The notes below the pieces were generated by a model, which did not search any database, was not told the DNA's origin, and saw only the letters and a program-made list of their open reading frames with translations. A stretch of 16,897 nt of DNA from Microbacteriaceae bacterium (GTDB lineage Bacteria; Actinomycetota; Actinomycetes; Actinomycetales; Microbacteriaceae), in contig JAKONM010000318.1 of the NCBI GenBank assembly GCA_022701925.1, positions 1-16,897 on the forward strand, in the 5' to 3' direction. Below, in pieces: positions 12,790 to 16,897 of the stretch. A program made the position numbers and the translations under genes. Position 1 is the stretch's first letter, and each line of letters begins with the position of its first letter.

Positions 12790-13011
12790 GTGATGGTGGA
12801 GCACGAGGACGGCGGCGAGCCCGTCGCTGCAGATCGTGGCTGTGGTCCGGTGCATCCGCGGTTCGATCTGCAGGAGGTCGAGTGCGAGCTGGACCTGCGC
12901 TCCGTCGGCCGTGATGTCCCTGACCGGGCGGCGGTGCGCCATGAGCAGGACGCGCAGGGACTTCGCAGCCGATCTCAGCGCGTCCCGGGAGACAGGGCTC
13001 GCTCGCGAGGA
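12790..13011 (-). pseudogene. Possible gene remnant downstream of kdpE
   Basis: Reading on from the kdpE stop in the same frame gives a run of codons that nearly all end in G or C. It includes VSRDALRSAAKSLRVLL, then MAHRRPVRDITADGAQVQLA and LDLLQIEPRMHRTTATICSD. An internal ATG at 12942 has no ribosome site. Quality falls off beyond about 12790, and the frame then runs open into the antisense of the SDR gene, so a complete gene is unlikely. I recognise no family. Confidence 0.28.
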
Positions 13012-13692
13012 TCACTCGACATCCGGCACGAAGCGGTACCCGATGCCGGGTTCCGTGATCAGGTGGCGCGGGCGAGCGGGCTCGGGCTCGAGCTTCTTGC
13101 GCAGCGCAGCCAGGTAGATGCGCAGGTAGCCGGAGTCGCGGGCGTGGGTCGGGCCCCACACCTTCGTCAGCAGGGCCTGCTGCGTGACCAGTCGCCGCGG
13201 GCTGCGGACGAGCTGCTCGAGCACGGCCCACTCGGTCGGCGTCAGCCGGACGTCCTCGCCCGCTCGCTGCACCTGCTTGGCGGCGAGGTCGACGACCACG
13301 TCGCCGAAGGCGACGACGGGTTCCGCAGCGGACGCCGATCCGCGCCGCGTGAGGGCGCGGATGCGGGCCAGCAGCTCCTCGGTGGCGAACGGCTTCACGA
13401 CGTAGTCGTTCGCGCCGGCGTCGAGTGCCCGGACCTTCCCGGTCGTGTCGGAGCGGCCGGACACCACGAGGACCGGGGTGTTCGTCCAACCGCGCACGGC
13501 CTCGATCACCGCGATGCCGTCGAGACCGGGCATCCCGAGATCGAGCAGGATCAGGTCGGGGAGGGCGGTGGCCGCGACCTGGATCGCCTCCTTCCCGTCG
13601 CGGGCGGTCGCGACGTCGTATCCGTGGGCGCTGAGGATGATGCTCAGGGCTTTGAGGATCTGCGGGTCGTCGTCGGCGGCCAGGATCTTCAT
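13012..13692 (-). CDS. kdpE: KdpE response regulator
   Basis: This 226-residue OmpR/PhoB-type response regulator would activate the kdp potassium-uptake operon once phosphorylated by KdpD. The receiver domain (1-115) carries the acidic pair D8-D9, phospho-acceptor D51 (LILLDLGMPGLDG), S78 and K100 (VVKPF). A winged-helix DNA-binding domain follows (about 127-224) with LTPTEWAVLEQLVRSPRRLV and a final GIGYRFV. The ATG at 13692 lies 10 bases after the kdpD stop. Its GGGAG ribosome site overlaps the end of kdpD, so the two are probably translated in a coupled manner. It is the last gene of the kdp unit. Confidence 0.96.
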   Translation of the reverse strand: MKILAADDDPQILKALSIILSAHGYDVATARDGKEAIQVAATALPDLILLDLGMPGLDGIAVIEAVRGWTNTPVLVVSGRSDTTGKVRALDAGANDYVVKPFATEELLARIRALTRRGSASAAEPVVAFGDVVVDLAAKQVQRAGEDVRLTPTEWAVLEQLVRSPRRLVTQQALLTKVWGPTHARDSGYLRIYLAALRKKLEPEPARPRHLITEPGIGYRFVPDVE

Positions 13693-13702
13693 CGCTGCTC
13701 CC

Positions 13703-16213
13703 TCACGCGTCCGTCGGCGTCCGCACCGTCGCGTCGACCGGCAGGGAGAGGACCATCGTGAGCCCGCCCCCGGGGGTGTCCTCTGCTTCGAGCGAAGCCC
13801 CCATCCCCTCGGCGAACCCGCGGGACAGCGCCAGCCCCAAGCCGATCCCTCCCGTGTCGGTGGTGTCGGATCGGTGTTGGAACGGTTCGAACATCGAGAT
13901 CCGCTGATCGCTGTCGACTCCTGGCCCCTGGTCGATGACCCGGATCTGCAGCGCCGTGCCGAACGTCGACAGCGCCAGCTCGGGCGGGGAGCCGGCGGGG
14001 GAGTACCGCAGCGCGTTGGAGAGCAGGTTCACCACGATCCGCTGCAGCAGCACGGGGTCGGCGCGCACCGGCGGCAGCGTCTCGGGCACGTCCAGCTCCA
14101 CGACGCCGGGTCCGGCGTTCAGGTCGCTGAGCACTGCGGGCAGGTAGTCGGCGACGTCGAGGGACTCCAGGGACACGGCGAGGGCTCCTGCCTGCACCCG
14201 GCTGACGTCGAGCAGGTCCGTGACCAGTCGGGCCAGCACATCGAGGCTGTGCTCGGCGCTGTCGAGCAGCTCGCTCTGGTCTGCTGCGGACAGGCGGGTG
14301 CCGGGTGACCGCAGGCTGGTGACGGCGGCGGTGGCGACCGCCAGCGGTCGGCGCAGGTCGTGCCCGACGGCGGCGAGCAGCGCTGATCGCACCCGGTCCA
14401 CCGCCTCGAGCGGCTCGAGCCGTTTCGCGGTGTCGGTGAGGGAGCGCTGCTCCAGGGCGACGGAGAGCTGGGTGGCGACGACGTCGAGCACGCGCCGGTC
14501 CGATGCGTCCGGTCGGCGTCCGATCAGCTCGAGTTCGAAGCGCTCGGTCACTCGGACGCGGATCGAGTCGCCGGTCGCGTCGGGGTCGCCGTGCTCCTCG
14601 ATGAATCGGCCGTCGGCGATGAGGCGGACGGTCTCCATGCGGAAGGCCTCGCGCGTGCGTTCCAGCAGGGCTTCGACGGCGTCGTCGCCGCGCAGCACGC
14701 CGCCCGCGATCGTCGCCAGGACCTCGGACTCGCTGGCCGACCGACGGGCGATCCGGGTGAGCCGTGCTGCCCGGTCCACCACGACGCTCACCAGCAGCGC
14801 GTTGATGAGGTAGAGGAACAGGGCGATGAGATGGGTCGGGCGGGAGATGGTGAAGGTGAGGAACGGCTCCGCGAACAGGTAGTCGAGCGTGAGGCCCGAG
14901 AGCACGGCGGCGAACGCCGCCGGCCAGGCGCCGCCGACGAGCGCGACCAGGATCACGAGCAGCTGGTAGCCGAGTGCCTCGGCGGTCAGGCTGTCCCCGG
15001 TCCGGGTCGCGGACAGCAGCAGCGTCAGCAGCGGGCCGCCGGCCAGCGCGAGGGCGAAGCCGAGGATGCGCCGCTTCGCCGAGAGGGCGCCGCGGCCGCG
15101 CGGGATGAGGCTCGACCTCTTGCCGGCGGCGCTGTGGGTGACCATGTGGACGTCGATGTCGCCGGACGCCCTGATGACGCGCGACGACGTGCCCGGCCCG
15201 GTGAGCAGCGCGATCAGCCGGGACCTGCGGGACACCCCGACGACGAGCTGCGTCGCGTGGGAAGCGCGTGCGAACCCGATCAGCGCGGTCGGGATGTCCT
15301 CGCCGACGACCTGGTGGTAGGTGCCGCCGAGCTGTTCCACCAGGACGCGCTGCGCGGCGAGTGCGCGCGGGTCCGGGGCGGCGAGCCCGTCCTCGCTGGT
15401 GACGTGGACGGCGAGGAGCTCGCCGCTGCCGGATCGCGCCGCGATCCTGGCGCCGCGGCGCAGCAGCGTCTCTCCCTCCGGCCCGCCGGTGAGAGCGACG
15501 ACGACCCGCTCCCGGGCCTCCCAGGCGGTCTCGATGCCGTGCGCGACCCGGTAGCGCTGCAGGGCGCTGTCGACCTCGTCCGCGAGCCACAGCAGCGCCA
15601 GCTCGCGCAGCGCGGTGAGGTTCCCCTCGCGGAAGTAGTTCGACAGCGCCGCATCGATGCGGGTCGACGGGTAGACCAGCCCGGCCGAGAGACGATCGCG
15701 CAGCGCCTGCGGGGCGAGGTCGACCAGCTCGATCCGGTCGGCGTGACGCAGCACCTGGTCCGGGATCGTCTCCCGCTGCGGGATCCCGGTGATCCGTTCG
15801 ACGACGTCGTTGAGGGAGGCGATGTGCTGGATGTTGACCGTCGAGAGCACGTCGATCCCGGCGTCGAGGATCGCGTCGACGTCCTGCCACCGCTTCTCGT
15901 GCAGCGAGCCCGGCGCGTTGGTGTGCGCGAGCTCGTCGACCAGCGCGACCTGCGGGCGGCGGGCGATGACGGCGTCGAGGTCCATCTCCTCGAGGCGGAT
16001 CCCGCCGTGCTCCACGACGGCGGGCGGGATCCGCTCGAGCTCCCCGACCATCGCAGCGGTGGCGGTGCGGCCGTGGTCGAGCACGACGGCAGCGGCCACG
16101 TCCTTGCCGGACTGCGCCAGGCGGTGGGCCTCCTCGAGCATCGCGTAGGTCTTCCCGACGCCGGGGGCCGCGCCGAGGAAGACCAGCAGCCGCCCGCGGT
16201 GCCCGGCGCTCAT
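13703..16213 (-). CDS. kdpD: KdpD potassium/turgor sensor histidine kinase
   Basis: This 836-residue membrane sensor kinase phosphorylates KdpE when potassium is limiting. The cytoplasmic KdpD domain starts with Walker A motif GAAPGVGKT (14-22), then LVDELAHTNAPGS (91-103). A universal-stress-protein-like domain lies at about 235-360. Membrane helices, probably four, lie between about 383 and 480. A GAF-like linker follows, then the dimerisation box with His618 in GHDLRRPL, an N-box (NLLSNALRYSP, 729-739) and the ATP-lid motifs DQGPG (761-765) and GIGLG (789-793). All catalytic signatures are intact. It is a little shorter than E. coli KdpD (894). It begins 31 bases after kdpC. Confidence 0.97.
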   Translation of the reverse strand: MSAGHRGRLLVFLGAAPGVGKTYAMLEEAHRLAQSGKDVAAAVVLDHGRTATAAMVGELERIPPAVVEHGGIRLEEMDLDAVIARRPQVALVDELAHTNAPGSLHEKRWQDVDAILDAGIDVLSTVNIQHIASLNDVVERITGIPQRETIPDQVLRHADRIELVDLAPQALRDRLSAGLVYPSTRIDAALSNYFREGNLTALRELALLWLADEVDSALQRYRVAHGIETAWEARERVVVALTGGPEGETLLRRGARIAARSGSGELLAVHVTSEDGLAAPDPRALAAQRVLVEQLGGTYHQVVGEDIPTALIGFARASHATQLVVGVSRRSRLIALLTGPGTSSRVIRASGDIDVHMVTHSAAGKRSSLIPRGRGALSAKRRILGFALALAGGPLLTLLLSATRTGDSLTAEALGYQLLVILVALVGGAWPAAFAAVLSGLTLDYLFAEPFLTFTISRPTHLIALFLYLINALLVSVVVDRAARLTRIARRSASESEVLATIAGGVLRGDDAVEALLERTREAFRMETVRLIADGRFIEEHGDPDATGDSIRVRVTERFELELIGRRPDASDRRVLDVVATQLSVALEQRSLTDTAKRLEPLEAVDRVRSALLAAVGHDLRRPLAVATAAVTSLRSPGTRLSAADQSELLDSAEHSLDVLARLVTDLLDVSRVQAGALAVSLESLDVADYLPAVLSDLNAGPGVVELDVPETLPPVRADPVLLQRIVVNLLSNALRYSPAGSPPELALSTFGTALQIRVIDQGPGVDSDQRISMFEPFQHRSDTTDTGGIGLGLALSRGFAEGMGASLEAEDTPGGGLTMVLSLPVDATVRTPTDA

Positions 16214-16244
16214 CGTGCCGGTCCGCCGCCCGCTGCCGCCTGCA

Positions 16245-16847
16245 TCAGCCGAGACGCTCGAGGGCGAGGTTCAGCTGCAGGACGTTCACCGTCGGCTGGC
16301 CCAGGTAGCCCAGGTCCGGCGCCTGCACCTGCTGCTCCACGAGCCTGCGGACCGCTGCCGCGTCGAGGTCGCGCGCCTCCGCGACCCGGTCCACCTGCCG
16401 CAGCGCGTACGCCTCGGAGATGTGCGGGTCCAGTCCGGAGCCGGAGGCGGTGACCGCGTCCGCGGGCACGGCGCCGGCGCCGTCGGAGGCGATGATCGCG
16501 GCCTTCCGGTCCTGGACGGCCTTCAGCAGGTCCGGGTTGTTCGGGCCGAGGTTGCTGCCGCTGGAGGCGCCGCCGTCGTACCCGTCGCCGGCCGCGGAGG
16601 GTCGCGACTGGAACCACTGCGGCAGCGCGGCGCCGTCGGAGTCGGTGAAGGACTGGCCGATCAGCGCCGACCCGACGACCTCGCCGCCGGAGGACACGAG
16701 GGTCCCGTCGGCCTGGGCGGGCAGCACGAGCTGTCCGATCACGGTGATGACGAGGGTGTAGAGGACCGTCGCGACGGTCGTCATGACGAGCAGGCCGATG
16801 GCGACGGTCCAGGTGCGGACGGGAGCCCGGGTGAGGATGGTTGACAT
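16245..16847 (-). CDS. kdpC: KdpC, subunit of the K+-transporting ATPase
   Basis: This 200-residue single-pass membrane protein is the KdpC subunit of the high-affinity potassium pump KdpFABC, where it assists KdpB and KdpA. The membrane helix lies at about 14-38 (WTVAIGLLVMTTVATVLYTL). The outward domain holds the family motifs GSALIGQSF (59-67), WFQSRPSA, SGSNLGPNNP, VTASGSGLDPHIS and VNVLQLNLAL near the C-terminus. The ATG at 16847 has an AAGGA ribosome site about 7 bases upstream and lies 23 bases after the kdpB stop. It is transcribed with kdpB upstream and kdpDE downstream. Confidence 0.97.
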   Translation of the reverse strand: MSTILTRAPVRTWTVAIGLLVMTTVATVLYTLVITVIGQLVLPAQADGTLVSSGGEVVGSALIGQSFTDSDGAALPQWFQSRPSAAGDGYDGGASSGSNLGPNNPDLLKAVQDRKAAIIASDGAGAVPADAVTASGSGLDPHISEAYALRQVDRVAEARDLDAAAVRRLVEQQVQAPDLGYLGQPTVNVLQLNLALERLG

Positions 16848-16870
16848 TGCTGTTCCTTGCTGCGAGTCGG

Positions 16871-16897
16871 TCAGAAGCCGGGGACGAGGCTGATGAG
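16871..16897 (-). CDS. kdpB: KdpB, C-terminal end only (partial)
   Basis: The last eight codons and the stop of a minus-strand gene (LISLVPGF, TGA at 16873-16871) are cut by the window edge. Their position directly before kdpC, in the conserved kdpA-kdpB-kdpC order, identifies it as the ATPase subunit KdpB. The fragment alone is too short to prove the family. Confidence 0.7.
   Translation of the reverse strand, partial: LISLVPGF

Larger units (their letters stand above)
12656..13011. other. Gap between the SDR gene and kdpE
   Basis: This 356-base gap separates the plus-strand SDR gene from the converging kdpE. It holds a perfect 12-bp palindrome GGCGGTACCGCC (12677-12688), a coding-like minus-strand stretch (12790-13011), and distant inverted arms GTCCCTG (12916-12922) and CAGGGAC (12955-12961). 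No promoter or RNA gene was recognised. No canonical terminator for either gene was found. Confidence 0.6.

Noticed and set aside
13689..16453. Long open frames opposite or shifted within kdpD and kdpC
   Set aside because: kdpD and kdpC show all conserved motifs in one frame; the alternatives are low-complexity and have no ribosome sites.

Overview
The window is about 16.9 kb of very GC-rich DNA with GC-rich third codon positions, frequent GTG starts, compact gene spacing and several starts that look leaderless. This fits an actinobacterium. The protein families seen (EthA/EthR-type pair, DUF3105 with DUF305, a classical kdp system, FlgD-like surface proteins) suggest Micrococcales and perhaps Microbacteriaceae, but the genus is inferred, not shown. 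No tRNA, rRNA, CRISPR array, insertion sequence or prophage gene was seen.

Left part (1-3130): a minus-strand operon of an EthA-like Baeyer-Villiger monooxygenase and a 3-hydroxyacyl-CoA dehydrogenase-type enzyme. A plus-strand EthR-like TetR regulator diverges from it. The 71-bp gap between the two start codons holds two 15-bp palindromes set 20 bp apart, a convincing operator pair. An AraC-type regulator follows (3386-4348). Next comes a secreted Thr/Ser-rich repeat protein (4666-5853) closed by a strong hairpin terminator.

Middle part (5900-10382): an Hsp20 small heat-shock gene with nested inverted repeats upstream, then a 77-codon hypothetical gene and a strong double hairpin that also faces a converging GuaD-like deaminase (minus). 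A conserved-looking hypothetical gene (plus) converges on a translationally coupled DUF3105-DUF305 pair (minus). A BLUF blue-light sensor gene diverges from that pair, with two tandem 19-bp inverted repeats in its upstream region. It converges on a small three-helix membrane protein gene that appears leaderless.

Right part (10383-16897): a DUF2975 membrane protein and a YozG-like Cro/C1 regulator form a small module. It is preceded by a promoter, a perfect inverted repeat and a short upstream reading frame. A short-chain dehydrogenase/reductase gene follows. The window then ends in the distal part of a minus-strand kdp potassium-uptake locus, in transcription order kdpB (last codons only), kdpC, kdpD, kdpE. 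Two coding-like stretches without a good start (11612-11806 plus; 12790-13011 minus) lie in the gaps around the reductase gene and may be gene remnants.

The genes form several independent small units rather than one pathway. The points most worth a second look are the EthR/EthA operator outside mycobacteria, the DUF2975/YozG leader region, the BLUF gene with its paired repeats, and the DUF3105-DUF305 pair.
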